From assembly GCA_036362985.1 (NCBI GenBank), contig JAYGXS010000002.1, forward strand, positions 85,606,047 to 85,670,046: a stretch of DNA of 64,000 bases, in the 5' to 3' direction. This document shows positions 10,906 to 20,985 of the stretch, one piece after another. Numbering within the stretch: position 1 is the first letter of the stretch; every line of letters begins with the position of its first letter. The position numbers and the translations under genes were made by a program. The stretch comes from Ligula intestinalis. Taxonomy: Eukaryota > Platyhelminthes > Cestoda > Diphyllobothriidea > Diphyllobothriidae. Under the pieces are notes generated by a model. That model saw nothing but the letters and a program-made list of their open reading frames with translations. It was not told the DNA's origin and searched no databases.

Positions 10906-11232
10906 TCTTCTTGCTTACCACACGTATAATATCAACAGTTTTTGGCATATTAGAAGAATTAGCTCCAAGGTGTTTTGTCCCCTTTCTGTTATTTTCTTGT
11001 TGCAAATTTTCGGAATGCCAAGTTTTTCATGCTAAGCCTTTCCGAAACATGAAAAAAGTCCCAGCTTTTAAAGTTATTTGGAAATTAATTTCTGTTCTCG
11101 GCATATGTCATTATATTTGAGGTCTATAGGCATAGACCGTAATTTAAATTTTATGTTTGGGCTGAAGGACGTGAGCCACCGCATAATACTGCCATATACT
11201 GCCATCGGGCAGAGAGGAGTAGAATATTAATG
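10906..11232. other. Unassigned spacer between PLE-B halves
   Basis: No frame or repeat recognised; it separates the inverted PLE-B end from a MITE. Confidence 0.4.
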
Positions 11233-11806
11233 GGCAAAAAAGCTTATGTAGGCCCATCCATAAACCCCTAGTCTTAGCACTTTGTCCTGCAAAGCAGTGG
11301 TTATAGAGTTTTGGGGAGTGGAAAAATAGGATAGTCAGAGAAGGAAATTTTTAAAAGTAAGAGCAACCGGAAAAATTTAGTAAAAGATGCTTCCTGCAGC
11401 CGCTGCGCGTAAGTTGTTCCGCATGCAAGTTAAAGGTGTGCGCCGCGCTTCGCGCCGCGGACTATACTAATCTAACTCTAGATCTGTAAGGTGGACCTCA
11501 GACCATTTCAAGTAGACGACCTCCCAACCACCATTTCAATTTTTTGGGAAATTCGAGAAACTTGCAATTTAATAATCAGGTTTTATCTAAAATAATTTAA
11601 ACTATAAAGCAGATCAGAAATATCTAAAGATAAATATCAACAGCACCTTTAAATACAGTAAAATAAAAATGCAATTAGCGTTTATTTAAGTATATCCCAC
11701 TGCGTGTTTTAACTCCTCACCCATATAACCCTATAACCACCCTTTTTGTAGGAAAACATACAGGCAGTAGGGATTAATGTGGGGGCCTACATAAGCTACT
11801 GTTGCC
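11233..11806. mobile_element. MITE-like element, copy 1 (8-base target duplication)
   Basis: The left end GGCAAAAAAGCTTATGTAGG is mirrored at the right end (GGCAACAGTAGC then TTATGTAGG when inverted). Flanks are TATTAATG before and TCTTAATG after, a likely 8-base target duplication. Inner ends CCCCTAGTC / TTAATCCCTAC also pair. Three related copies lie at 34116-34673, 40190-40744 and 57254-57804. No transposase frame. Eight-base duplications fit hAT-type transposases, but that is an inference. Confidence 0.75.
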
Positions 11807-12289
11807 TCTTAATGTTTAAGCCTACCATAATAACAGTCCAGGCACTAGCTAAGAAACAGAGACATATGTTTCGTCGGTTTTCTACCCCTGATTCCTGGGG
11901 TAATTCATGACGTACCGAGAGCAAAAAATTAATTTCCAGAGAACTTAAACAGCTGAATGTTCAAAACCGGTATACTAACCAGAAAAGCTGGGGACCCAGT
12001 GAGGATCCAGATCATTCGGAGCTGTGTTAAACAGCGGTAGAATACCGGCAAAATACATGTGTGCACCTTGTAGATAGTACCTGGGCCGTTGGTATGGTTA
12101 GTTACAACGTATTAATATGCTATTACTGTCTGCCCGTTGGAAAAATATCTATATTGCGCAGTGATTGTCAGAGTTCAGCCATAATGAACACATCGACTTA
12201 CGGCCTATGCCTATAGCACATAAATATACTGGAGCATACAGCAAATAGGAAATAATTTGTAAGCCAATTAAAAACGCTGAACTTTCAAA
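11807..12289. other. Probable 5' part of PLE-B, too decayed to read
   Basis: It lies directly upstream of the readable RT. I could not follow RT motifs further 5' than about 12290. Confidence 0.3.
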
Positions 12290-13401
12290 ACCTCTCCAAT
12301 ATAGCAAAACAACACGTTCTGGACATGCTTTAGCTCTGTCTCAAGAACTATTGTCAATTTGATGGCAAGTACTATCAGCAAGTAAAGGGCACCCCAATGA
12401 ACTCGCCAATATCGGGACTACTGGCCAAACGAGTCTAACAGCGACTAAAAGAGGACGCTTTTTGAGTTGTAAAACCAAAAATGTGGCTCCGCTACGTAGA
12501 CGACACATTTGTCATCATAAAGACTTGCGAGGTCAAACGGCTGCACCAGAGTCTAAATGGGGTCTTCTCAGAAATGCAATTTACCCGCGAAGAGACAACA
12601 GGAGATACCCTCCCATTCCTTGACGTGAGGATACAAAGACTCACGGAGGGCGAAGTCGCAACAAGCGTCTACCGCAAGGACTCTACTGCAGAAATCATCA
12701 ACTATAGGAGTAACCACCCTGCTACCCATAAAAGAAGCTGTGTTTGTACTCTTTTCCAACGGGCCCACCGTTTTTGCAGTAATGATGGTTTGCACAAGAG
12801 AGAACTAACGTATTTGTACAAATTCATCCAGGCCAATGGATATCCGAAGAGCTTTGTCAAGAATTGCCTTAGACGTCGGGGTCAGGCACAAAACCGCCCT
12901 CCCAACGATGTTATATTGCCACGGAAATTTTATTCTCTACCCTACATGAATAGAATATCGAAAACCATCTCTCGGCAACAAAGTCACTTTTGCATTTCCG
13001 TCGCCCACAAGCCCGCATCCTCACTGCGCGCAAGCCTTTGTCGAGTAAAGGACCCCCTACCCGTGGAACAACTATGTAACGTCATTAACTCCATACCGTG
13101 CGCTGGTTTCCCTTGCGTTTATATTAGCCAAGCAGGTCGACGCCTTGAGACTCGCATCAAGGAACATAAGGCAGCCGTTCACCGACGGGACCGTTTATCA
13201 CTAGTATTTGTGCCCTCCCTTGAGTGTGATCACTGCTTCAATTGGGATGCCACCGACGTGATCGCAATGGCTAATACGCGACAAGCGAGAGAATTCCTTG
13301 AAGCTTGGCACTCGAATCCGGCTAGTATAAACAGGCACGTAGAGCTTGATTCACACTATACTGGGTTTCGTGAATGGTCAACTAATCTTATCACAGCCTG
13401 A
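12290..13401 (+). pseudogene. Penelope-like reverse transcriptase with GIY-YIG domain, 5' broken
   Basis: Upstream in the same frame one reads LCLKNYCQFDGKYYQQVKG, TPMNSPISGLLAKRV, a TAA, QRLKEDAF, a TGA, VVKPK, then the open frame from 12481. In that frame YVDD is at residues 5-8 (RT catalytic box), LPFLDV at about 44-49, HKRSCV near 83-88, and a GIY-YIG region at about 200-275 (YIS, then RRLETRIKEH and EAWHSN). In related frames the YIG glycine is present; here it is serine. Three in-frame stops upstream (TAG near 12333, then TAA and TGA) make the gene non-functional as it stands. The open tail alone would encode no complete RT. Confidence 0.85.
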
Positions 13402-13641
13402 AACAACAGCAGGCTCTCCGTGCTCGGTCAAGTGGAATTTCTCTGACTCTGAACCAGTCCCCCCTCCCACGAACACGTGGCCCATAGTCCAAACGTTAAC
13501 ACCTCCCTCCCTTCGCCAGCACAACCTCTCGCCGCGAGAGTCACGTCACCATAACCCTCTCACCCAATCCCCTCCGTCCGTTGTAACCTCTGCCACGAAA
13601 ACCTCCAGTGCGACATTCCCAGCCCTCAATTTTCCTTAAGT

Positions 13642-13676
13642 CTGACGACGAACACATGATACTTGTTCGAAAATTC
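13642..13676 (+). ncRNA. Hammerhead ribozyme motif (PLE-B), intact core
   Basis: CTGACGA (13642-13648), one spare base, stem II GAACA ... TGTTC, GAAA (13669-13672), then ATTC. AATT is self-complementary and could pair between two molecules. The site would be after C13676. All invariant core bases are present. Confidence 0.7.
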
Positions 13677-13720
13677 ACGAGTACAACTCAATTTTCTGAA
13701 GATCTTCTTTCTTATCATTA

Positions 13721-15134
13721 TATCAGAAGATGTTATCTGCTGAGGTGTACAAATGTACGAAAACACAAACAAAAATTTAAAAAGTCCTCGTGTTTTGACA
13801 CTATCGCTTTACTGTCTGCGTCATAAAATAATAGTGGATTCTTCTGTTAGTTGTATAGCTAAGTGAATTATTCAGAAGTTTTTAAATTTCCCTGGAAGTC
13901 AGGAAACTCAAACCTGTAAAACTAGAAGAAATCGCAGAAATAAAACAGGATTATCCAAGACAAGATCACGGACAGAACAAAAAATGGTTAGGAGCTCAGC
14001 AGCCTTCTTGCATTATGCAGTTTTTGTACATTTTCAGCCACATCCCCATGTTCCAAGCTGCTCCAAACACCCATAAACCAAGCAAGCAAGACCAATTTAA
14101 ATAAGAGAAAATAAGTTGTAACGGAAAAAAATATATCGAAGGCTAGATGCCTTGGCATACTTAAACCCCTGTCAAGATTAACTACTCCACACCCCCGTCT
14201 TCTCAGGTTTCTCAGGCTGAGTGTATAATGTACATTGAGGTTGGATGGATGACTATTGTCTGAATTATTCTCTCCCTACGGATTTCTTCCGACCACCTCC
14301 CCCCTTGAGATGTCATTTAGTCATTGACAGCAAACATTCAGTGGCGCCAATTCCTGAGGTCGAGCGAGAGGGGAGACCACGAAAACTGTCAGGGTTTTCT
14401 GTGGAAAAATGTCCGCATGTTTTCGCTACTCTCCGGGTACTCTTTTGTACGTACGTGAGTTAGAAAGTGGTTCTTTATCTCGCGCTTTTGAACGTAGGAC
14501 AGGATTGAAGGGCTACGTTTACTCATCTGAATACATGCTCCTTTTGCCACTTGAAGTTCACATGCGTCAACGCCTCTCCTGCTCTGCTACCTGTTTGATG
14601 AAGCGTGCTTCGACTAAAGTGCCACATGGAGAAAATAAAATAAAAAGCAACGCAAGATTTCGCGTACGCAGAGGCGGTTGGACACGCCCCCATTTCTGCT
14701 GTTTAAAGCCCGCTATAGAAGACGCCAAACTTGTGACGATGCTGTTGGTTCGGCATGTTTCTGTATTGCCTGAGACAGCATACGAAAGATCTATCTAGTG
14801 AAAGGATTTATACTAATAATTGGAAAAACGAAATGTATATGGAACGTCCAAAGCCCTCGACCTCAGGAAGAACTCAGATAGGTAGTCCAATTCCATGCGG
14901 CAAGAACGTGCAGCAGACCGCAAAAAGTAACGCGAACACTAGGCTCTACAGTCCCATATCATGCACGCTGGTCGATAGAAAAGTAACATAAGGAGATGGT
15001 CATGTTGTTGGACCAGAACACGTTAGACAGCGTCTTTTTATTGTATGAAAAAGAATTGTATTTCAGTAGTGGGCAGGCGATTGCTCTGGTCGACGCCATC
15101 TTCTGGGATACTATTTGAAGCAGATTAAGCATCG
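13721..15134. other. Unassigned, includes a 130-codon open frame
   Basis: The longest frame, 14409-14798 (+), shows no motif and its codon pattern is unremarkable; I do not call it a gene. No repeat shared with the rest of the window was seen. Confidence 0.35.
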
Positions 15135-15440
15135 CCGTAAGGGGCACTTTCGTGTCTGAATACATGGATTTTGCCGATCTGGTGGAGGAACAATTGAGTT
15201 CAACTTGGCCCAGGAGCTCACAATTAGAGCCTGCATGGGCAGTCAAATATTGATTATGAGGATAGGATCGAATGGATTCGACAAAACAAAGGGAGACCAG
15301 AATGGCCATTTCTGGCTTGTTAGCCATCAGCAGCTAGTCATATCCAATCTCAATGGTCGGTAATCCCGAGGTTCAAACACGGGACATGTGGTTATTGAGA
15401 TTCTTACTCTAATATTGCACTACGGGCTCGTTGCATGAAA
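15135..15440 (-). mobile_element. SM-alpha-like SINE2, subfamily a, copy 1
   Basis: About 300 bases matching 59070-59368 throughout. On the minus strand it begins with a tRNA-like promoter (box A-like GTAGTGCAATATTAG, box B-like GTTTGAACC near 15372), then a hammerhead-like core (15309-15330), then a tail with TGACTGCC and TTCCTCCACC. Promoter plus hammerhead core is the SM-alpha plan known from schistosomes. The 122-codon minus frame through it is a by-product of the repeat and recurs in the other copy. Confidence 0.65.
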
Positions 15441-15529
15441 TGTATATATGAGCTTCTCAGCGAAGTCGACGATATTTTCACCAGTTAAAGTGCATTTTTT
15501 AGTTAAATGTTGCGAAAATTTCCATAAAA

Positions 15530-16025
15530 GAATTCAGAAGAGTATTTGGCGAGCATACGTAGCTTTTCATATATTATCTTCGGGCCGTTTCATTTCTATA
15601 TAGAGGGCGTAAATGGTAACATGCTGGTAATCATATTATTACAAAATGCGAATTAGTCATGGGATAATGTCGGTGGCGTAGGGTTGACAGTAATTAGCTG
15701 GTTGCAAGTTGATGAGGATTTGTTAAGTCCGGGCAGGGGATGGGGGAGTGGGTTGAAGCGGTAAAATGTGCGAAAAGATGCAGGTGGTTAGGTAACCGTT
15801 GGCCATACTAAGCTTGAGGCTTGAAGCAGGTTCTTCTGCGCGTACAAAACCAGCTTCGTCAACCGGATCGCCGTTACTTCTGCTGTTGCTAGCAAACGCT
15901 GACCCAGGGACCTTGGGTAGTTTGGCGAGACCTTTTAAATTACCTTAAAGGCTTTGCTGGGGTCCAAACGATGTCCGAAGTCAACCATGTGGGCAAGGAT
16001 AGAGCTATTTATGCTTTTGACTTCG
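15530..16025 (-). mobile_element. PLE-F, inverted 3' end
   Basis: Leftward reading gives the end of a GIY-YIG frame, a 3' UTR and a ribozyme relic (15553-15584: CCGAAGA ... GAAA ... CTACGTATGC). A second 3' end on the other strand follows directly at 16026-16165, so the two ends diverge, as at 25690-26730. Confidence 0.7.
15785..16022 (-). pseudogene. PLE-F GIY-YIG C-terminal fragment
   Basis: Minus-strand frame: SINSSILAHMVDFGHRLD, PSKAFKVI, a TAA, KVSPNYPRSLGQRLLATAE, VTAIRLTKLVLYAQKN, LLQASSLVWPTVT. It is collinear with the plus-strand frame at 26143-26553. This is a divergent GIY-YIG C-terminus seen in flatworm PLEs. One in-frame stop; the YIG part is absent. Confidence 0.7.
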
Positions 16026-16165
16026 CCTTTTAGCCAGCCATTCCAAAGCCATGTCAGCCATGCCAGTCATAATTACCAGCATGTTACTTTGCACCCCCTC
16101 CCTATATAAATGTAACAGCCCGCAGAGAATTTATTGAAAACTACGTATGCTCACCAAGCATTGTT
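16026..16165 (+). mobile_element. PLE-F 3' end, plus orientation, with ribozyme relic
   Basis: The block CTATATAAATGTAA (16102) and the segment GAGAATTTATTGAAAACTACG (about 16125-16145) recur at 26690-26722 and, inverted, at 15553-15600 and 58384-58425. GAATTTATT is a tiny stem II, GAAA follows. The CTGACGA part is CGCAGA here, so this copy is degraded. Confidence 0.5.
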
Positions 16166-17404
16166 CAAATTTGCCAAAATCCCCTTCTTATGAATTGTAC
16201 CTGGCGACCATCTGGCGGATTTTGTATTGAATCTTTAGGAATTCCTAACTGGGCGCTTGATTTACACTATCGGAATTGGTGGATTCCATATGTCACAGTA
16301 GCCTGGACAGGAAATTTGATCGTATGGTGATTTTAACCACAGCCTCCTCTGGGGTCCTTATAGCTCAAGTGCTTTGAATGTTGGCTGTACTTAATCCATA
16401 TCCTTGCTGGTGTTGGTTCTAATCCCATCACAGACACTGACTTTTTATCCCAAGTACGTCTACTGAACTATTAACCTGGTTGATTTAGTCTTGTTTTTAC
16501 TTTGTCTTTGAACGAACGTAGTAGTAGGGTTTGTGGTCAACTATATAAACAAGCAAGATTTTGCTTTCAAGCGCCAATCATTATATCCTTGGGCTGTCTC
16601 GTCTAGCCAAGATGGCCAACGAATAAAAAAAGCGGTAATTAGAAATAGACAGAAAAATTAACATCTGACAAAGCTGAAGGCTGGTACAGTTTCTTTTTAG
16701 TTGGGCTACCTAAGCTTTGCATTTCTATTGTGTTACAGACGAAATAAGACTGGGAGCAAACTTAAGTCAAATTGCTGCCACAGGTGTCATGGTTTACCAA
16801 TTTTCTTGCCGAATAAATAACGCACTCTTAAAGACTGTGGGTTACGCAGATTTTGGCATCTCCTTTTTGCGCGATACTACCAGAGCACTTGAGATCTGTT
16901 TCTTGGAGAAATCAGAAGATGACTGCATCCAACCTATTATAACGAAATTTTGTCCGCGTAGATGGAGAGAGATGATTGAGCTTCAGCTAATTGCAGGAAT
17001 ATAAAAAGCTACGGACGTTCGTTGAGCATTTGGGAGGAATTAATGCAGGGTGGAAATAATTTATGCAAGTAGAGACAGGTACGACAGTCACGGTAGACCC
17101 AACGACAAGCGCACGATTAGGGAACCATGCTCTATTCATTTTCTTTTTCATACAGCCAATCATTTCTGTACAAAATTAGCTTAATGGCATTATTTATTCA
17201 GGAGCAGCAAATAGTGAGAACATAGGTATCATGAAGAATGCGGATATAAGTTCTTTTTACGCAGGTATTCTAGGGTATTCTGTCATTATGCTACCATTTC
17301 CGAGTGAATTTACGGAGAACGCATTGGGCGATTTGAGGAAGAACCTTGTTGAAACTGCGAACGTAAAAGGCAAGATATCAGCAAATATCAACAAACAATA
17401 GCCA
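16166..17404. other. AT-rich sequence, nothing assigned
   Basis: A 95-codon plus frame at 16717-17004 has no recognisable motif. Confidence 0.35.
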
Positions 17405-17510
17405 CATCTGCTACTTTTATCTGACTATATCACTGATGAAGAATCCGCGATGGCTCTCGAAACGTCAGGGGAATCCAAGTAGTGTCCCAGCGATCAGATC
17501 ATCTTCTTCT
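17405..17510 (+). mobile_element. Solo PLE-A ribozyme end
   Basis: Only the hammerhead and the following tail (AGTGTCCCAGCGATCAGATC, then ATCTTCTTCTC) are present, matching PLE-A at 10191-10269 and 38595-38690. No coding part precedes it. Confidence 0.6.
17433..17466 (+). ncRNA. Hammerhead ribozyme motif (PLE-A), intact core
   Basis: CTGATGA (17433-17439), one spare A, stem II GAATCC-GCGAT-GGCTCTC, GAAA (17459-17462), CGTC. Core and GTC site are all intact. ACGT is the helix III palindrome. Confidence 0.7.
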
Positions 17511-18879
17511 CAATAGCCAGTATCTTTTACGCTTTCTAAAAAGAAGGTATGGATTAACTTGTACCAATGTAGCGTAACACTAATGAATACAAAAATGTAC
17601 TGCCATAGCGCACTGGAGGTTATTTAATAGCATAGCTTCCTCCCGATTAAGCTCAGCACTCAGTGGTTTGTCTGCTTTCACTGTCTTCTGATTACATCCA
17701 CATTGAAATTCACAGGGAGTCCTATCAACCATAATATCCATCCGATAAGTCAAAGGGTTGGTATGTTCGATAGCACGCAATGGTTTATTAAGAATGCAGA
17801 AAACAGGCAACGATTGGATACATATACTACACACGCCTCACCACTTCAGTCCTGGCAAGATTGAGCTAGAAGCTACCGCCGGGGAAAGGTAATATTCTGT
17901 GGGGCCCTCGCAGGAAGGGCAACTGTTTCCCATAACTGTCTACTGGTTAGGGTGGCGCTTGAGACCAGTACCAGGGAAGGAACAACTGGTATACACCCTG
18001 CCTGCGAAGACACACCACCTACATCATCCTTGGTCACATTCAAACTGCCCACACCCAACAATTTAAACAATGTTGCCTTCTATTTCTCCTACAGGATACC
18101 GCTGGCATTGCTGATTGGCCTGAGGCTTCAAAAACATGGAGGAGCATAGCAGCTTTATCAAAATTATAAGCAGTTATAGCATACATTAACCGCTTGACAG
18201 CCATTATATCAGGCTTTGAAATAAGTATGCTGGCATGTGGAGAGGCTTTTTCGGTAAATTTCTCAAGAGTAAAACATTTTTCTCCCAAATATAAACAAGC
18301 AAAACTAATGCAAAAAGGTGTGTGCAGGAGAGAGATTTCTTTTGATGACTTCATTTTACGCAGTTACGTTCAAAAATGACGTAAGTATGGATGGATTGAC
18401 CGAAAATTATCCTCTAGGAGTTACGTGAACCAGGTGTTTACATTGTCGCAGAATCCTTATCGACCTCATGGTATATTCTTTCGGTGTTTTATGCGTACTT
18501 TTTTAGCAATTACACAGAGCAGATGTAATGAAAGCTGATATTATTCCTATTTGAACAAATACTGGCTATGTTGAGAGTTTAATAATTTTCCTAGACTACA
18601 GCAAACCCCTTCAAACTGGGTCACAAGGAAAAAGATGAAAACACAGAGGTTTTCGTTGAGGCCGGGGCTTGATGGATAATTGGGCATCTTTAGACTGTTT
18701 AGGTTCTGGGGATACTCCCAAGTTTAACTTAAAAAGCTAATGCAGAAACATTTCTAAGCAATTTATCATTGTACCTGTACAGAAACATTGATAATTAAAA
18801 TTGAAGACATGAACAGGGTTTACAAATGTGTTATAATTCATACTTATAGGGAGCCAGCCGAATTTTACGAATAGTCATC
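17511..18879. other. Unassigned; GC-richer patch 17870-18130
   Basis: 17870-18130 is noticeably richer in G and C than its surroundings and has short open frames on both strands, none with a motif. The rest is AT-rich. It might be an old retroelement or a host exon; I cannot tell. Confidence 0.3.
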
Positions 18880-19042
18880 CGTAGAATAAATCAGTTCTAT
18901 CGAGTCATTGATCCTTCACGAACGTAGTGTGCATGTTCTGTTTCCATTGAATTAATGGAGCAGGGACCTCACCAATTACAACTGAGATAATTGTCTGTAC
19001 TCGGGGCATTATGTAGACATTTGCGCTTTAATTTCGGCAAGC

Positions 19043-19068
19043 GTATGTTTTGAGAAATTTATCATCGT
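19043..19068 (-). ncRNA. Hammerhead ribozyme relic (PLE-H, inverted end)
   Basis: ACGATGA-T, AAATTTCTC, AAAA, CATACG. It is recognisable mainly by comparison with 34736, 37332 and 20290, which share the ACATATG-type helix III. Confidence 0.35.
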
Positions 19069-19389
19069 GCCAATCAAATTGCACATTCAATTGAAAAAAA
19101 AAGATTTCGGCATAGTTTTAAATGTTTTATGGTGCATACTCATCGTTTTCAAGCCGACCACATGGAGAGGTCACACCTTGAGGCCAGTAGGACTGGGGCA
19201 GAAAGAAAACGAATAGGGTTAACTGTGAGCAATGGTCATTTATCGAGTACGCGGAGTAAAAGTCACTGTTCAGTGCAGGGAGTGAACAACTATCACCAGG
19301 GCATGGGGAAGATATGTGATTGCCACCTGACCTCATCCAGAGAAGATGGAGCGTTTTTATCAGCATCAATTGACAGCACAGTACTGGAT

Positions 19390-19835
19390 TCACTAGCCGT
19401 GTAGCCACTGTTTCGGCTTTTGCTTGCACCGGCTGGGCTGCACCGTCGGTCGGAGAAGTATGCCTCGCAAATCATGTAGGACTACTTTGATGATTACATC
19501 TGGCATTTCTAGGTAAAATTGGCAAAATAAACTTCATATTTTGTGATTCTGGTTCCTCCAATGAGGCTTATTATACTAATATTTCATTGAATTAAATCTG
19601 TAATATATTATATGGCTTTCACTGAAATGTATTTCGAAATATTTGCTTTCATGGTTCTCTGAGTCAAAAAGCTTCTTGACCTCTGGGCTAGACCCCTCAT
19701 TCAAATTGACTCGGTTACAAGTGTCGAGTACGTATGCAAGAATAGAACTCGAAGTCAGTCTTGTATAACCTTTATTCAGCCATGTGCGAAGGTGTTCATG
19801 CATCCTTCCTTATCAGACGCCTGGTTGTTAAGCAC
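19390..19835 (-). pseudogene. PLE-H GIY-YIG domain fragment, frameshifted
   Basis: On the minus strand TTRRLIRKDA leads, after a frameshift, into MHEHLRTWLNKGYTRLTSSS, ILAYVLDTCNRVNLNE; after an interrupted section AKAETVATRLVNPVLCCQ follows. The order agrees with the GIY-YIG module at 62420-62830 (LEKRIRKHVPALFNQGK, SSSIFTHF). Several frameshifts and one insertion-like gap. Confidence 0.65.
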
Positions 19836-19904
19836 TTACAAACAAGAGCAAGTAAGCTGGTGAAACGTTTTCAAGCGTAATTAGTTGTGCGTTTGCTTCC
19901 ATCA

Positions 19905-20340
19905 ATGTGCAATCCATCTAAAGTTCTACCCCACGGGTGCTAAAAAAAGCTGAAGCATACGGGTACGGCTATACGGGTAACGAATCTGGTGTTTTGCTGC
20001 CAGAAAACGCTCATACGGAGCTCTTTCTTCCAGGGCTGACATCGACGCCAGGTGGGTATTGCATGTCTCCCTCATGTTCTGGAGACAATTGTTCACTCCA
20101 TATTCTTGACAGTGAGTTTAACTCTGTTTACGTGATCCATGACAGTATACACTATTTTCGCCCTTTCGCTAGTCTTAATGACCTCAACATGTAGACCTCG
20201 CAATGCGGATGATAAAAGAGTTGATTATACGAAATTTATAAAACCCTGCCCAACTGCGATATTTTTATTATGAGTATAATTCGCCAGGCCTGATAGTGAA
20301 AAACTGAAAAGATATGTTTTCTGAATCGGCCGTTTAAATT
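19905..20340 (+). mobile_element. PLE-H 3' end, plus orientation
   Basis: A short frame with KKAEAYGYG ends the coding part. Then comes the PLE-H 3' UTR (TTGTTCACTCCAT at 20089) and a ribozyme relic at 20290-20318 (CTGATAG ... GAAA-AGATATGT). It diverges from the copy at 18880-19836. Confidence 0.6.
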
Positions 20341-20640
20341 GGGCATCTTTCGAGAATTCGGTCTGCTAATTCAGTAACTTTGTCGTAACGGGCTAAATCC
20401 TGCCATGAGATATGCATTATTGGCCGTTAAAGTTCTGAAAAGTATTGTTTTACTCTGTTGCCACGGCCGATGGCGGATATGTGCAAACGTTAGAAAACTA
20501 TCTATGCGATAATTACTAATCCCTTTATGGTTCACCTTTCAGCAAGTACTTTGTACTAGACTGTCTGGCTATGCTAGTATACAACCCCTTTTTATAAATT
20601 TCCAAATGCAAAGCAACCTTCTTGCTCTTCTGGTTAAATG

Positions 20641-20985
20641 AGTAGTTTCATTTGACTCATTTGTGAACAATTCGCGGCCTAGGTGAGATTCGAACCCACG
20701 CAACAGGGAAAGCTTTTGCGCAGCCAACGCTCTACCATTAGACTACGAGGCTGACCGTGCGTCATGAATTTAAATATATTTGGATCGATTTCACCCGCCC
20801 AAACTAACTCTCGTATGGAATCAGCCAATCCGGATACAGTATGCTGACTGCCCAGGCAGGATTTGCTAAGCAATCATCTAGAATCCGCCAGAGTGACTAC
20901 GAGACTCGCTTTATTTATAGGGAGTTGGCAGCTTTGTTAAATTCAGTTGACCCAATTTTGAATAATTCGCCGCCAAATCTGCCAA
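20641..20985 (-). mobile_element. SINE1: tRNA-headed SINE plus start of a second unit
   Basis: On the minus strand: a tRNA-like head (20677-20752) followed by a tail with TTGTTCACAAATGAGTCAA. The same tail motif starts again about 284 bases further (20925-20985, TTGACCC and TTCGCCGCC). The spacer 20755-20912 matches 45415-45545. So this is one full unit of about 284 bases and part of the next, in tandem. Confidence 0.7.
20677..20752 (-). promoter_or_regulatory. tRNA-like pol III promoter (SINE1 head)
   Basis: Box A TAGTCTAATGG (20745-20735) and box B GGTTCGAATCTC (20696-20685), read on the minus strand. Acceptor-like ends GCCT/AGGC pair. The anticodon arm is not standard, so I call it a SINE promoter, not a tRNA gene. 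Confidence 0.7.

Larger units (their letters stand above)
12290..13720 (+). mobile_element. PLE-B main copy: RT, GIY-YIG, 3' UTR and ribozyme
   Basis: It contains the C-terminal half of a Penelope reverse transcriptase, an uninterrupted 306-codon tail with the YVDD box and GIY-YIG region, a C-rich 3' UTR and a hammerhead at 13642. Together with the inverted 3' end at 10476-10905 it forms a divergent pair about 3.2 kb long, with a MITE in between. Confidence 0.85.
18880..19836 (-). mobile_element. PLE-H, inverted 3' half
   Basis: Leftward: GIY-YIG fragment, 3' UTR (GTTCACTCCCTGCACTGAAC region), ribozyme relic at 19043-19068, then a tail (AATGCCCCGAGTACAGACA near 18995-19015) found again in plus orientation at 37380-37420. 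A second PLE-H 3' end leaves in the opposite direction at 19905-20340. Confidence 0.7.

Noticed and set aside
14409..14798. 130-codon open frame on the plus strand
   Set aside because: No motif, no relation to other frames, and such lengths occur by chance in a 64 kb window.
20677..20752. tRNA gene
   Set aside because: Boxes A and B are good but the anticodon arm is abnormal and the sequence recurs as the head of SINE1.
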